DNA of 64,000 nt from Janibacter limosus (GCF_004295485.1 NZ_CP036164.1:434001-498000); one strand, 5' to 3'; positions 12,253 to 24,518 are shown, counted from the first letter of the stretch. The notes: a model not told the origin generated them from the letters alone. Made by a program: numbers and translations.

Positions 12253-13517
12253 ATGACGCACCCTGCATCGAGCACGCTCATCGCCACCACGGACGCCATC
12301 ACGCCAAGGCACCGGTCGACGACCTTCTGGGCCGCAGCCTCCGTGCTCGCCCTCGCGCTGTGGTCCTCGGGAGCGCCGAGCGTCCTGTACCCCATCTACG
12401 CCGCGCGGTGGGCCTGACGCCGGTCGTCGTGACATCGGTCTTCGCGACCTACCAGCTCGCGCTGATGGTCGTGCTACCGCTCTTCGGCAACCTGTCCGAC
12501 CTGATCGGGCGCCGACAGGTCATGCTCGTGGGCGTCGCGCTGATCGGTGCCTCCGCACTCGTCTTCGCCGTCGCGCCCAACGTCGGCTATCTCTTCGTCG
12601 GGCGCATGCTGCAGGGCGCCGGAGCAGGCCTCGCGATGGGTGCGGCGACGGCCTCGCTCGTCGAGAACAACACCACCGGCAACCCGCGCTTCGCCAGCAC
12701 CGTGGCGACGGTCGCGACGGCCGCCGGCCTGACCCTCGCGCTCCTGGTCAGCGGGATCTTCGCCGAGTACCTGCCGCTGCCCCTGGTGTGGAGTTACGTC
12801 GTCCTGCTCGCACTCTCGGCCGCGTCCATCATGGCTCTGCTCGCCTCACCTGACGACCGCCCGGCCGTGCGGGCCGGATGGCGGCCCCAGACCCCCTTCG
12901 TGCCGGCGGGGATCCGCATCGGCTTCGCGATCGCGACGCTGTCGGTCGCCCTGGCGTACAGCGTGGGCGCGATCTTCCTCTCCCTCGGCGCGCACATGAT
13001 CGGCCAGTTCACCAGCACCGACAACACCGCCGTGGTCGGTGCGCTCCTGGCCATGTCGGCCTTCTTCATCGGCGGCACCGGGCTCTTCCTCGCCAAGGTG
13101 CCCGCCCGCACCCTCGTGTGGTCGGGCACCGCCCTGACGCTGCTCAGCCTGGCGCTCATGGCGGCAGCCAGCACGGTCCGGTCGCTGCCCCTCTTCCTGG
13201 CCTGGTGCGTCGTCGGCGGGATCGCCTACTCGCTGGCCTTCACCGGAGGTCTGGGCCTGATCAACCAGCTCGCCCCGCAGCATCACCGGGGCGCGATCCT
13301 CTCGCTGCTCTACCTGATCGCGTACACCCTCCAGGCCGTGACGGCGCTCGGCGTCGGTGCGCTCGCGACCTCCGGGACGCTCGGGCTGGCCGTCGGCGCG
13401 GGGGCCGTGGGGCTGGGTGTCCTGTGCCTGGCCACGGTCGTCCTCCTCCTCGTCCACCCCGCCCCGGCGCGGAGCACGCAGATGGCGCCCCAGCAGGGGC
13501 AGCCGACCGGCGGGTGA
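12253..13517 (+). pseudogene. MFS multidrug transporter, frameshifted near residue 53
   Basis: The first 53 codons from ATG 12253 encode a typical MFS N-terminus (STTFWAAASVLALALWSSGAPSVLYPIYAARW), then hit TGA at 12415. The rest continues one frame over from about 12411 as GLTPVVVTSVFATYQLALMV and includes the MFS signature GNLSDLIGRR and ten or more membrane segments. One extra G in the GGG at 12410-12412 would restore RWGLTP and the family pattern. So this is a single-base deletion, or a sequencing error in a G run. AGGAG upstream supports ATG 12253. A truncated product from GTG 12360 is unlikely to function. An intact gene would be a drug exporter controlled by the divergent HxlR regulator. 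Confidence 0.8.
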
Positions 13518-13524
13518 GCCGGAC

Positions 13525-14355
13525 TCAGTCCTCGATCTTGCCGATCGGCGTCTTCTTCTCCGCCTGGAAGGCGTCCTCGGTCCGACCGCGCGCCCAGTAC
13601 CCCGAGATCGAGATGGCCGCGCGGGGCACCTCGCGCCGCTTGAGGGCGGCGCGCACGCACTTGATCGACTCGCGCTCACCATGGGCGAAGACCTGCACGG
13701 ACTCCGCCGCCAGCTCCTGCGGCCAGGCCACCGCGTCGACGGCCCGGGCGAGGAAGTCGACGTCGGTGATGTCGGGGTTGACGAGCCAGCTGACCCGGAC
13801 ACCGTCCGGCGCCTCGAGCTCGATGATGTCCTCCTCGAGCTCGACCTCGATCAGCGCGACCCCCTTCGCCTCGGTCGGCAGCGCCTCGAGCGATGCGGCG
13901 ATGGCCGGCAGCGCCGACAGATCGCCCGCGAAGAGGTGCCAGCCGACGTCGGGCCGCGGTGCGTAGCCGCCACCGGGCCCCATGACGACGGCGACATCGC
14001 CCCCCTTCGCCTGCTGGGCCCACGGTCCGGCGTACCCGACATCGCCATGGGCCACGACGTCCAGGGTCAGGCGCAGCGCGGCCCGGTCGATCGCCCGGAC
14101 CGTGTACGTGCGGGTCACGGGCTGCTCGTCGCCGGGCAGGCTCTCGCGCAGCGCCGCGAGGTCGAAGGGAGGCTCCAGCCCGAGGTCGGGGTCGACGAAG
14201 AGCAGCTTGACGTAGGCGTCCGTGGACTCCTGCGCCCCGAAGTCCGCGAGGGACTCGCCCGTGAGGACGAGCCGCACGAGGTGCGGACCGAGTCGCTGCG
14301 TGGACTCGACGGTGAGCACCCGCTGCGGCCGTGGGGCCCTGGGGGAGGGAGGCAT
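13525..14355 (-). CDS. Siderophore-interacting protein (FAD/NAD(P)H ferric-siderophore reductase)
   Basis: A 276-residue SIP-family flavoprotein that releases iron from ferric siderophores in the cytoplasm. N-terminal FAD-binding barrel: QRLGPHLVRLVLTGESLADF near residue 20, then the flavin motif PVTRTYTVRAID and VAHGDVGYAGPWAQQAKGGDVAVVMGPGGG. The C-terminal SIP domain follows: WHLFAGDLSALPAIAASLEALP, then SVQVFAHGERESIKCVRAALKRR and ISGYWARGRTEDAFQAEK. The ATG at 14355 is used; a GTG at 14369 would add five residues. A DtxR/IdeR-like palindrome lies 62 bp upstream, fitting iron repression. It is convergent with the MFS gene. Confidence 0.9.
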   Translation of the reverse strand: MPPSPRAPRPQRVLTVESTQRLGPHLVRLVLTGESLADFGAQESTDAYVKLLFVDPDLGLEPPFDLAALRESLPGDEQPVTRTYTVRAIDRAALRLTLDVVAHGDVGYAGPWAQQAKGGDVAVVMGPGGGYAPRPDVGWHLFAGDLSALPAIAASLEALPTEAKGVALIEVELEEDIIELEAPDGVRVSWLVNPDITDVDFLARAVDAVAWPQELAAESVQVFAHGERESIKCVRAALKRREVPRAAISISGYWARGRTEDAFQAEKKTPIGKIED

Positions 14356-14416
14356 GGGGGATCCGATCACTCGAGGTCCGACGGCGACGTGCCAGCGGAA
14401 AGTTGTTGGCTCAACA

Positions 14417-14433
14417 AAGGATACCCTTACCTT
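14417..14433. promoter_or_regulatory. DtxR/IdeR-like iron box
   Basis: AAGGATACCCTTACCTT. Its complement agrees with the IdeR/DtxR consensus core (TAGGTTAGGCTAACCTA) at about 12 of 17 positions by eye. It stands 62 bp upstream of the siderophore-interacting protein and about 88 bp upstream of cbs. It is most plausibly the iron-dependent operator of the former. Confidence 0.5.
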
Positions 14434-14520
14434 CGTGTGGGTCGACCGCCGGCCCCGTCGCCGAGCCGGCAACCGGGGCCCGGTGTCACCCGCCGGGTGG
14501 TCCGTGCCACGATGCTGAGC

Positions 14521-15903
14521 ATGCAGATCGCAGACCACATCACCGACCTGATCGGCAACACGCCGCTGGTCAAGCTCTCCTCCGTCGCCCCCGCAGAGGC
14601 CGGCCTCGTCGCGGCCAAGGTCGAGTACCTCAACCCCGGCGGCAGCGTCAAGGACCGGATCGCCCGCAAGCTCATCGACGCCGCGGAGGCCTCCGGTGAG
14701 CTCCGGCCGGGTGGCACCATCGTCGAGCCGACCTCCGGCAACACCGGCGTGGGCCTGGCCCTCGTCGCCCAGGAGCGCGGCTACCGCTGCATCTTCGTCT
14801 GCCCCGACAAGGTGGGCAAGGACAAGATCGACGTGCTGCGTGCCTACGGCGCCGAGGTGCAGATCGTGCCGACGTCCGTCGCCCCCGACCACCCGGACAG
14901 CTACTACTCGGTGAGCGACCGCCTCACGCAGGAGATCGACGGGGCGTGGAAGCCCAACCAGTTCTTCAACCTCAACGGCCCTCAGGCGCACTACGAGAGC
15001 ACCGGTCCGGAGATCTGGGAGCAGACCGACGGTGAGATCACCCACCTCGTCGCGGGGATCGGGACCGGTGGCACGATCACCGGCACCGGCCGCTACCTCA
15101 AGGAGGTCTCGCAGGGTCGGGTCAAGGTCATCGGCGCCGACCCCGAGGGCTCGGTGTACTCCGGTGGGACCGGCCGCCCCTACCTCGTCGAGGGCGTCGG
15201 CGAGGACATGTGGCCCGGTGCCTACGACCCGTCGGTGCCTGACGAGGTCATCGCCGTCAACGACGCCGAGGCCTTCGCCATGACCCGCCGGCTCGCCCGC
15301 GAGGAGGGCCTGCTCGTCGGTGGCTCCAGCGGCATGGCCGTGGTCGCCGCGCTCCAGATCGCCGAGCGCGAGGGACCCGACGCCAAGATCGTCGTCCTCC
15401 TGCCCGACGGCGGCCGCGGCTACCTGGGCAAGATCTTCGACGACGAGTGGATGGCGTCCTACGGCTTCCTCCCCGGGGACGAAGGGAGCGACTCCAGCGT
15501 CGGCGACGTGCTGCGCGGCAAGGGCGGCGAGCTGCCCGCGCTGGTGCACACCCACCCCAACGAGACCATCCGCGAGGCCATCGACATCCTGCGTGAGTAC
15601 GGCGTCTCGCAGATGCCCGTCGTCGGGGCCGAGCCCCCAGTCGTCATCGGCGAGGTCGCGGGAGCGGTCAACGAGCGTGACCTGCTCACCGCGGTCTTCG
15701 AGGGGCACGCCTCCCTCGCCGACCCGGTGAGCGCGCACATGGGTGCCAAGCTGCCGCAGATCGGTGCCGTCGAGCCCGTCGGCGCGGCCACCGAGGCGCT
15801 CGAGCACGCCGACGCGCTGCTCGTCGTCGAGGGCGGCAAGCCGCTGGGCGTCATCACCCGGCAGGACCTGCTGGGCCACCTGTCCAACCGAGCGAAGGGC
15901 TGA
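14521..15903 (+). CDS. cbs: Cystathionine beta-synthase
   Basis: A PLP enzyme joining serine and homocysteine to cystathionine, the first step of reverse transsulfuration. Residues 1-320 are the catalytic fold: DLIGNTPLVKL, the PLP lysine K44 in NPGGSVKDRIA, the TSGNTGVGLALVA substrate loop and the glycine loop GTGGTITGTGRYLKE. Two CBS domains fill about 335-460 (HPNETIREAIDILREYGVSQMPVV and the final GVITRQDLLGHL), likely a regulatory module. An ATG at 14512 in the same frame would add three residues. metB starts 2 bp after the stop, so the two genes form an operon for cysteine-methionine interconversion. Confidence 0.95.
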   Translation: MQIADHITDLIGNTPLVKLSSVAPAEAGLVAAKVEYLNPGGSVKDRIARKLIDAAEASGELRPGGTIVEPTSGNTGVGLALVAQERGYRCIFVCPDKVGKDKIDVLRAYGAEVQIVPTSVAPDHPDSYYSVSDRLTQEIDGAWKPNQFFNLNGPQAHYESTGPEIWEQTDGEITHLVAGIGTGGTITGTGRYLKEVSQGRVKVIGADPEGSVYSGGTGRPYLVEGVGEDMWPGAYDPSVPDEVIAVNDAEAFAMTRRLAREEGLLVGGSSGMAVVAALQIAEREGPDAKIVVLLPDGGRGYLGKIFDDEWMASYGFLPGDEGSDSSVGDVLRGKGGELPALVHTHPNETIREAIDILREYGVSQMPVVGAEPPVVIGEVAGAVNERDLLTAVFEGHASLADPVSAHMGAKLPQIGAVEPVGAATEALEHADALLVVEGGKPLGVITRQDLLGHLSNRAKG

Positions 15904-15905
15904 CC

Positions 15906-17087
15906 ATGGGAGAGCACAAGAGCGCGGCGGACGCCCGCTCGAGCCAAGGATTTTCCACCCGCGCCATTCACGCGGGCTACGAGCCGGACCCGCTGACCGG
16001 CGCGGTCAACGTGCCGATCTACGCGAGCTCGACCTTCGCGCAGGACGGCGTGGGCGGCATGCGCAGCGGCTTCGAGTACGCCCGCACCGGTAACCCGACC
16101 CGTCGGGCACTCGAGGCCAACGCGGCCTCGATCGAGTCGGGCACCTACGGTCGTGCCTTCGCCTCCGGCATGGCGGCGACGGACGCGATCCTGAGGGCCT
16201 CCCTTCGTCCCGGGGACCACATGGTCATCCCCGACGACGCCTACGGGGGCACCTTCCGCCTCATCGACAAGGTCTTCGCCGAGTGGGGGATCGAGCACAC
16301 GCCCGCGCCCGTCGGTGACGTCGACGCGATCCGTGCGGCGATCCGGCCCACCACCAAGCTCGTCTGGCTCGAGACGCCGACCAACCCGCTGCTCAACATC
16401 GGTGACATCAGCGCGGTCGCCGAGGTGGCGCGCGGCGCCGGGGCCCGCCTGGTCGTGGACAACACCTTCGCCAGCCCCTACCTGCAGCAGCCGCTGACGC
16501 TGGGCGCCGACGTCGTGGTCCACTCGAGCACCAAGTACCTCGGTGGCCACAGCGACGTCGTCGGTGGTCTCCTCGTGACCGACGACGAGGAGATCGACGC
16601 CCAGGTCGCCTTCCTGCAGAACGGGTCGGGCGGCGTGCCCGGGCCCTTCGACGCGTACCTGACCATGCGGGGGATCAAGACCCTCGGCGTGCGCATGGAC
16701 CGTCACTGCGACAACGCGGAGGCCGTCGTCGACCTGCTGTCCGCCCGGCCGGAGATCACCACCGTGCTCTACCCGGGTCTGCCGGAGCACCCCGGCCACG
16801 AGGTCGCTGCCCGGCAGATGTCGCGCTTCGGCGGGATGATCTCGGTCCGCCTGGCCGGTGGGCGCGAGGCCGCCCAGCAGCTGTGCGCCCGCACCGAGGT
16901 CTTCACCCTCGCCGAGTCCCTCGGCGGGATCGAGTCGCTCATCGAGCACCCGGGGGCGATGACCCACGCGTCGACCGCCGGCTCGATGCTCGAGGTCCCC
17001 GACGACCTGGTGCGTCTGTCCGTCGGTATCGAGGACTGCTCGGACATCCTCGCCGACCTCGAGCAGGCGCTCGACGGGCTGGCCTGA
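15906..17087 (+). CDS. metB: Cystathionine gamma-synthase
   Basis: A 393-residue PLP enzyme of the Cys/Met metabolism family. The family core is clear: GFSTRAIHAGYEPDPLTGAV at the start, YARTGNPTRRALE, the active-site region DDAYGGTFRLIDKV, VDNTFASPYLQQP, and the PLP lysine K210 in HSSTKYLGGHSDVVGG. MetB makes cystathionine from an O-acyl-homoserine and cysteine; related enzymes act as gamma-lyases, so the direction cannot be settled from sequence. Pairing with cbs is the classic actinobacterial order. A strong hairpin follows the stop. Confidence 0.92.
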   Translation: MGEHKSAADARSSQGFSTRAIHAGYEPDPLTGAVNVPIYASSTFAQDGVGGMRSGFEYARTGNPTRRALEANAASIESGTYGRAFASGMAATDAILRASLRPGDHMVIPDDAYGGTFRLIDKVFAEWGIEHTPAPVGDVDAIRAAIRPTTKLVWLETPTNPLLNIGDISAVAEVARGAGARLVVDNTFASPYLQQPLTLGADVVVHSSTKYLGGHSDVVGGLLVTDDEEIDAQVAFLQNGSGGVPGPFDAYLTMRGIKTLGVRMDRHCDNAEAVVDLLSARPEITTVLYPGLPEHPGHEVAARQMSRFGGMISVRLAGGREAAQQLCARTEVFTLAESLGGIESLIEHPGAMTHASTAGSMLEVPDDLVRLSVGIEDCSDILADLEQALDGLA

Positions 17088-17112
17088 GGCTCCTCCCGCT
17101 CGCTGACCGGGC

Positions 17113-17161
17113 ACGTCGACCGGCCCCGTACCGCCTCTGGTGGTGCGGGGCCGGTCGACGT
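17113..17161 (+). terminator. Hairpin after metB
   Basis: A perfect stem of about 20 bp: ACGTCGACCGGCCCCGTACC pairs with its complement ending at 17161, around the loop GCCTCTGGT. No T run follows. It lies between metB and the next same-strand gene and is a good intrinsic-terminator candidate for a high-GC genome. Confidence 0.7.
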
Positions 17162-17256
17162 CTGTGGATGGCGGGAACACCGAGCGTCCCCCGAGCGCTT
17201 AGTCTGGTGACAGTCGGCGGCGACCTGGCCGCGCCAGCCCCTCACCAGGAGCAGAC

Positions 17257-18231
17257 ATGAGCAACCCGATCCTCGACCGGGTCCAGAAGGACGCGCAGCG
17301 TGGTTACGCGGGTTTCCGCGACACCGGCGCCCCCCAGCAGGGCTACAGCCAGCCCCAGGCGGGGTACGGCCAGCAGGGCTACGCGCCTCAGCAGGGCGGC
17401 TACGGTCAGGCACCTGGCGGCTACGGTCAGCAGCCCTACGGCCAGGCGCCGGCCGGGTACGGCCAGCAGCCGCAGCCCGGCTACGGCCAGCCCGGTCCCG
17501 TCGGCGGCCTCGGTGGCGACGGTGGTGGTGGTCGCGCGATCACCCTCGACGACGTCCTGATGCGCACCGGTGCGCTCTTCGCCGTGATGCTCGCGGTCGC
17601 CGCGGTCGGCTGGGGACTCTCGGCCATGGTCCCGGCACTCGGCAGCATCATGCTGATGGTCGGCCTCGTCGGCACCATCGGCATGAGCCTGTTCATGATG
17701 TTCCGTCGCAAGCCGGTGGGCGCCGTCGTCGCCGTCCTCTACGCGGTCCTCGAGGGTGCCTTGGTGGGCCCGATCAGCGGGTTCTACCACGCGATCTACG
17801 ACGCGCCCGGAACGAGCGTCTTCGAGTCGATCGTCACCCAGGCGATCCTGGCCACCCTGTGCGTCTTCGGCGCGATGCTCGTCCTCTACCGCACCGGTGT
17901 CATCAAGGTGACGGCGAAGTTCCGCGCGATCGTCAGCATGATGATCGTCGGCTACTTCGTCTTCTCCCTGATCAACCTCGGCTACATGATGTTCTTCGAC
18001 GGCTCGCCCTTCGGCTTCGGCGGCACCGGCTGGTTGGGCATCGCCATCTCCGTCTTCGGCACCGGCCTCGCGGCGGTCACCCTTGCACTCGACTTCGACG
18101 CGATCGACACCGCGATCCGGACGAGCGCTCCGGTCAGCTATGGGTGGCACCTGGCCATCGGTCTGCTGGTCACCCTCGTGTGGCTCTACCTCGAGCTGCT
18201 GCGCCTGCTGGCCCGGCTCCGCTCGGATTGA
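17257..18231 (+). CDS. Bax inhibitor-1/YccA family membrane protein
   Basis: A 324-residue integral membrane protein. Residues 1-90 are low-complexity, with about eight Gly-Tyr-Gly-Gln or Gly-Tyr-type repeats rich in Gln and Pro, then GGDGGGG. From residue 100 there are seven hydrophobic helices of the Bax1-I/YccA type ([18 protein letters not shown] ... [14 protein letters not shown] ... [24 protein letters not shown]). Family members are proton-sensitive ion leak channels or stress proteins; the role here is not known. The ATG has AGGAG upstream. The downstream small gene overlaps the stop as TTGA. Confidence 0.88.
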   Translation: MSNPILDRVQKDAQRGYAGFRDTGAPQQGYSQPQAGYGQQGYAPQQGGYGQAPGGYGQQPYGQAPAGYGQQPQPGYGQPGPVGGLGGDGGGGRAITLDDVLMRTGALFAVMLAVAAVGWGLSAMVPALGSIMLMVGLVGTIGMSLFMMFRRKPVGAVVAVLYAVLEGALVGPISGFYHAIYDAPGTSVFESIVTQAILATLCVFGAMLVLYRTGVIKVTAKFRAIVSMMIVGYFVFSLINLGYMMFFDGSPFGFGGTGWLGIAISVFGTGLAAVTLALDFDAIDTAIRTSAPVSYGWHLAIGLLVTLVWLYLELLRLLARLRSD

Positions 18232-18485
18232 TCCCGGACGACATCGCGACGGAGCTCGGCCGCGCGGTCCGCAGGTGGCAGCAGCTGCCGCTGGACCGCG
18301 CGGCCGACGCGCTTCCCGGGGTCCTCGCGCTGTGCGCCGATCTGGCGGGTGAGCCCCTCCCGGATCTCGGCCCCGGGGTCGCGATGGATCAGCTGCGGGT
18401 GGTCGTCTTCGACATCTGCCGGGGCGAAGGGAGCCCCCCGCACCTCGCGCAGCGGCTCGCCGAGCTGCGCCTCAGCTGGTCCTGA
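18228..18485 (+). CDS. Small conserved actinobacterial protein, unknown function
   Basis: An 85-residue protein starting at a TTG that overlaps the previous stop (TTGA). The segment [32 protein letters not shown] resembles small hypothetical proteins I remember from other actinobacteria. The C-terminal part ([15 protein letters not shown]...[11 protein letters not shown]) is helical. No catalytic motif or membrane segment is seen. Overlap with the Bax-inhibitor gene supports translational coupling. Function not recognised. Confidence 0.6.
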   Translation: MIPDDIATELGRAVRRWQQLPLDRAADALPGVLALCADLAGEPLPDLGPGVAMDQLRVVVFDICRGEGSPPHLAQRLAELRLSWS

Positions 18486-18532
18486 GGGACCGGCTCGCCG
18501 CCCCGCGCGCGCGGGCGGATGTCGGCGCGAGT

Positions 18533-18709
18533 GGAGGTATGCGCGCCGACGAATCATCCGTGCGTTTACCTCCAACCGCCCTGGTGCCGGCGCGGGTGGA
18601 GGTATGCGCGCCGGCGAATCGTCCGCGCGTTTACCTCCAATCGCCCTGGCGCGGGTGGGGCGCGGGTGGAGGCGTGCGCGCGGGTGAATCGTCCGCGCGT
18701 TTACCTCCA
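18533..18709. repeat. Three tandem 43-bp stem-loop repeats between convergent genes
   Basis: Units at 18533-18575, 18598-18640 and 18667-18709, spaced 65 and 69 bp. Each begins TGGAGG, ends CCTCCA, and has arms GGAGGTA...TACCTCC around a GC-rich core containing CGAATCNTCC (GTGAATCGTCC in the third). Stem bases are largely self-complementary (TGCGCGC against GCGCGT). They fill the 255-bp gap between the small protein gene and the convergent SGNH hydrolase gene. They may act as a REP-like or bidirectional terminator cluster. No other copies were seen in the window. Confidence 0.85.
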
Positions 18710-18740
18710 CCGAGCGGGGGCGTGGGGAGGTGCTGGACGC

Positions 18741-22345
<3,605 letters not shown>

Positions 22346-22351
22346 CCTCGG

Positions 22352-22380
22352 GCGCGGTCATCGCCGTGAGGTGACCGCGC
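22352..22380. terminator. Bidirectional terminator-like hairpin
   Basis: GCGCGGTCA pairs with TGACCGCGC around an 11-nt loop, immediately before the msrA stop codon and 7 bp after the lipoprotein stop. It lies between convergent genes and can serve both. Confidence 0.6.
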
Positions 22381-23082
22381 TCAGGCGCTCGGCGGGGCCA
22401 CGTCCTGCTGCGCCGGGACCTGGTCCTGCCGCAGGATGCCGACCTGGCAGGTCAGGCCGTTGGGACCGTGGTTGCAGTACCCGCCGGGGTTCTTGTGCAG
22501 GTACTGCTGGTGGTAGTCCTCGGCGTACCAGAACTGCCCGACCTCGTCGGCCGGGCGCATCTCCGTGGCGATCGGCGGCAGCTGGTGCCGGGTCAGCTCC
22601 TCTCCGAAGCTGGCGGCAGTGGCCTCGACGGCGGCGCGCTGCGCCTCGCTCGTCCAGTAGATCGCCGAGCGGTACTGCGTGCCCGTGTCGTTGCCCTGAC
22701 GGTTGGGCGTCGTCGGGTCGTGGTTCTCCCAGAAGGACTTCAGCAGCAGCTCCGGGCGCGTCTGCTGCGGGTCGTAGGCCACGAGCACGCTCTCGGTGTG
22801 TCCCGTCCGGCCGCTGCAGGTCTCCTCGTAGGTCGGGTTGGGCGTGAAGCCGCCCATGTAGCCCGCGGCCGTCGTCACGACGCCCGGCAGCTGCCAGAAG
22901 ATCCGCTCGGCACCCCAGAAGCAGCCCATCGCGATGTACATGACCTCGGTGCCCTCGGGCCACGGGCCCTCGAGAGGTGTGTCGAGCACCGCGTGTCGCT
23001 CCGGTAGGGCGAAGGGGCGCTGGTCACGACCGGGAAGGGCGGTCTCGGCGGTGGGCATGGGGGGCAGCTGGCGACCAAACAT
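22381..23082 (-). CDS. msrA: Peptide-methionine (S)-S-oxide reductase
   Basis: A 233-residue MsrA that repairs oxidised methionine. The catalytic Cys is C54 in the GCFWGAERIFW motif. Other family segments are TAAGYMGG, NPTYEETCSGRTGHTE, FWENHDPTTPNRQGNDTGTQYRSAI and the C-terminal YAEDYHQQYLHKNPGGYCNHGPNGLTC, where the extra Cys can act as recycling residues. The 45-residue N-terminal extension is usual for the longer MsrA type. No MsrB domain is fused. Monocistronic, convergent with the lipoprotein gene. Confidence 0.96.
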   Translation of the reverse strand: MFGRQLPPMPTAETALPGRDQRPFALPERHAVLDTPLEGPWPEGTEVMYIAMGCFWGAERIFWQLPGVVTTAAGYMGGFTPNPTYEETCSGRTGHTESVLVAYDPQQTRPELLLKSFWENHDPTTPNRQGNDTGTQYRSAIYWTSEAQRAAVEATAASFGEELTRHQLPPIATEMRPADEVGQFWYAEDYHQQYLHKNPGGYCNHGPNGLTCQVGILRQDQVPAQQDVAPPSA

Positions 23083-23186
23083 GACTCCAGTCTCTCAGCC
23101 CCACGGCGAAGGGGGGAGTCCTCCCCATCGTGGGAGGTGGCCAGGCGTACCTAGGCTGTGGACGAGACCACGGAGAAGGACGGGAC

Positions 23187-23852
23187 ATGCCCCAGCACAT
23201 CAGTCACGGCGCGGACGTCGAGCAGCTCGACGACATCGCCGTCCGGCTGTGGCGTCAGGGTGAGCGGATCGGCGACGTCGGCGAGCGTGGATCGCGTCTG
23301 CTGGAGACCTTGCGGGTGACGTGGGAGGGTCCCGACTTCGAGGACTTCGTCAGCAAGTGGCGCGCCGCACACCGCGGCATCGACGCGGCCCAGGGCGCGG
23401 TGCGGGCCCACAGCCGGGCGCTCCTCGAGGAGTCGGACGCGCAGCGGCGCACCTCCGGCCTGTCCTCGGGGCAGGGCGGCAGCCACGCTGGTGGCGGCGG
23501 TGGGGGAGCGGCCTTCGAGCGGGTGGTGCCGGCCCGACACGAGGAGGCCACCTGGGACTGGGCCGGACGACGCGACGACCTGGACCGCCCGCTACCGGGT
23601 CGACCCGAGCCGCACCCCCCGGTGGCGGGGCCCCCCTTCGCCTCGCTCATGGTGCCCGTGCTCCCGACCCTGACGGGGGCCGAGGACGTGCCGCTGGCCG
23701 CGGCGGAGGGCCCGGCGCTCGAGCGGTCCCTCCCGTGGGCCGCGGAGCAGGTGCCGACCGGCGAGGGTGCGCACCTGACCACCACGACCAGGGCCGCGGG
23801 CGAGACCAGCGTGGCCTTCGACCCGGTGATCACCGAGCTCAGCGGCGAGTAA
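23187..23852 (+). CDS. WXG100-like secreted-effector-type protein
   Basis: A 221-residue protein. Residues 1-95 are helical with a WEGPDFEDFVSKWR turn near residue 47, resembling the W-x-G helical hairpin of ESX/WXG100 substrates. Residues 100-125 are Gly/Ser-rich, and the remainder is Pro-rich and disordered, ending VAFDPVITELSGE. The ATG has GAAGGA seven bases upstream. No EccC, EccD or second WXG gene is nearby, so a link to type VII secretion is only inferred. It could equally be a helical structural protein. Confidence 0.65.
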   Translation: MPQHISHGADVEQLDDIAVRLWRQGERIGDVGERGSRLLETLRVTWEGPDFEDFVSKWRAAHRGIDAAQGAVRAHSRALLEESDAQRRTSGLSSGQGGSHAGGGGGGAAFERVVPARHEEATWDWAGRRDDLDRPLPGRPEPHPPVAGPPFASLMVPVLPTLTGAEDVPLAAAEGPALERSLPWAAEQVPTGEGAHLTTTTRAAGETSVAFDPVITELSGE

Positions 23853-23856
23853 CGCG

Positions 23857-23891
23857 AAGGGCGGTCACGACCAGTGGTCGTGACCGCCCTT
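23857..23891. terminator. Strong bidirectional terminator hairpin
   Basis: AAGGGCGGTCACGACCA pairs perfectly with its 17-bp complement around a central G. It lies between the convergent WXG-like gene and greA. A CTTGTG tail follows on the plus strand. Confidence 0.8.
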
Positions 23892-23905
23892 GTGTCGAGC
23901 GAGTC

Positions 23906-24400
23906 TCAGGGGGTGTAGGGCTTCGCCGAGAGGATCTTGACCTCGATGATCTTGCCGTTGGGCGCCTCGTAGGTGGCGGTCTCGCCGACCTTCTTGCCGT
24001 TGATGCCGCCGCCGAGGGGCGACTGCTCCGAGTACACCTGGATCGTGTCGCTGCCGTCGGCGATCTCGCGCGAGCCGAGGAGGAAGGTCTCCTCCTCGTC
24101 GAACATCTCGACGGTCACGACCATGCCGGGCTCGACGACACCATCGTCCGGCGGGGCCTCGCCGACGACGGCGTCCTGGAGGATCTGCTTGAGCTGGCGG
24201 ATGCGGGCCTCCATCTTGCCCTGCTCCTCCTTGGCGGCGTGGTAGCCGCCGTTCTCCTTCAGGTCGCCCTCCTCGCGGGCGGCCTCGATGCGCTTGGCGA
24301 TCTCGACGCGACCCGGGCCAGAGAGCTCGCGCAACTCGGCCTGAAGCCGGTCGAAGGCCTCCTGGGTCAGGTACGACGCGTTGGACGCTGTCTGGGTCAC
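23906..24400 (-). CDS. greA: Transcription elongation factor GreA
   Basis: A 164-residue factor that stimulates RNA polymerase to cleave backtracked transcripts. The N-terminal coiled coil (residues 10-80) carries the acidic tip REEGDLKENGGYHAAKEEQ; the C-terminal FKBP-like domain has GSREIADGSDTIQVYSEQSPLGGGINGKKVGETATYEAPNG. The start is GTG, with AAGGAG and six spacer bases. The order greA, DUF4307, mca matches Mycobacterium (Rv1080c-Rv1082 as I remember it). Confidence 0.97.
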   Translation of the reverse strand: MTQTASNASYLTQEAFDRLQAELRELSGPGRVEIAKRIEAAREEGDLKENGGYHAAKEEQGKMEARIRQLKQILQDAVVGEAPPDDGVVEPGMVVTVEMFDEEETFLLGSREIADGSDTIQVYSEQSPLGGGINGKKVGETATYEAPNGKIIEVKILSAKPYTP

Positions 24401-24494
24401 GGGGAACTCCTTGCTTCAGGTCGTGCGGGACCGCGAATCGATCCCCCACAGACGGTGAACCGTGGTGCACCCGGTGTGTCGGGTGATGCACAAA

Positions 24495-24518
24495 GGTCTG
24501 GACCCAGCGGTCCAGACC
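24495..24518 (-). terminator. Terminator of the DUF4307 gene
   Basis: A 10-bp stem (GGTCTGGACC with its complement) and 4-nt loop. In the minus direction it is followed by TTTGTG, a weak T run, so it fits a terminator of the upstream DUF4307 gene before the greA promoter. Confidence 0.6.

Noticed and set aside
11504..14520. tRNA-anchored integrative element downstream of the tRNA gene
   Set aside because: No direct repeat of the tRNA 3' end and no integrase gene were found, so the accessory genes here cannot be called an integrated element.
13357..14520. N-terminal extension of cbs to 13357
   Set aside because: It covers the siderophore-interacting protein gene in antisense. Cbs homology begins at 14521.
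18533..18709. CRISPR array
   Set aside because: Only three repeats, with spacers that resemble one another, internal dyad symmetry and no cas genes. They are better read as tandem stem-loops.
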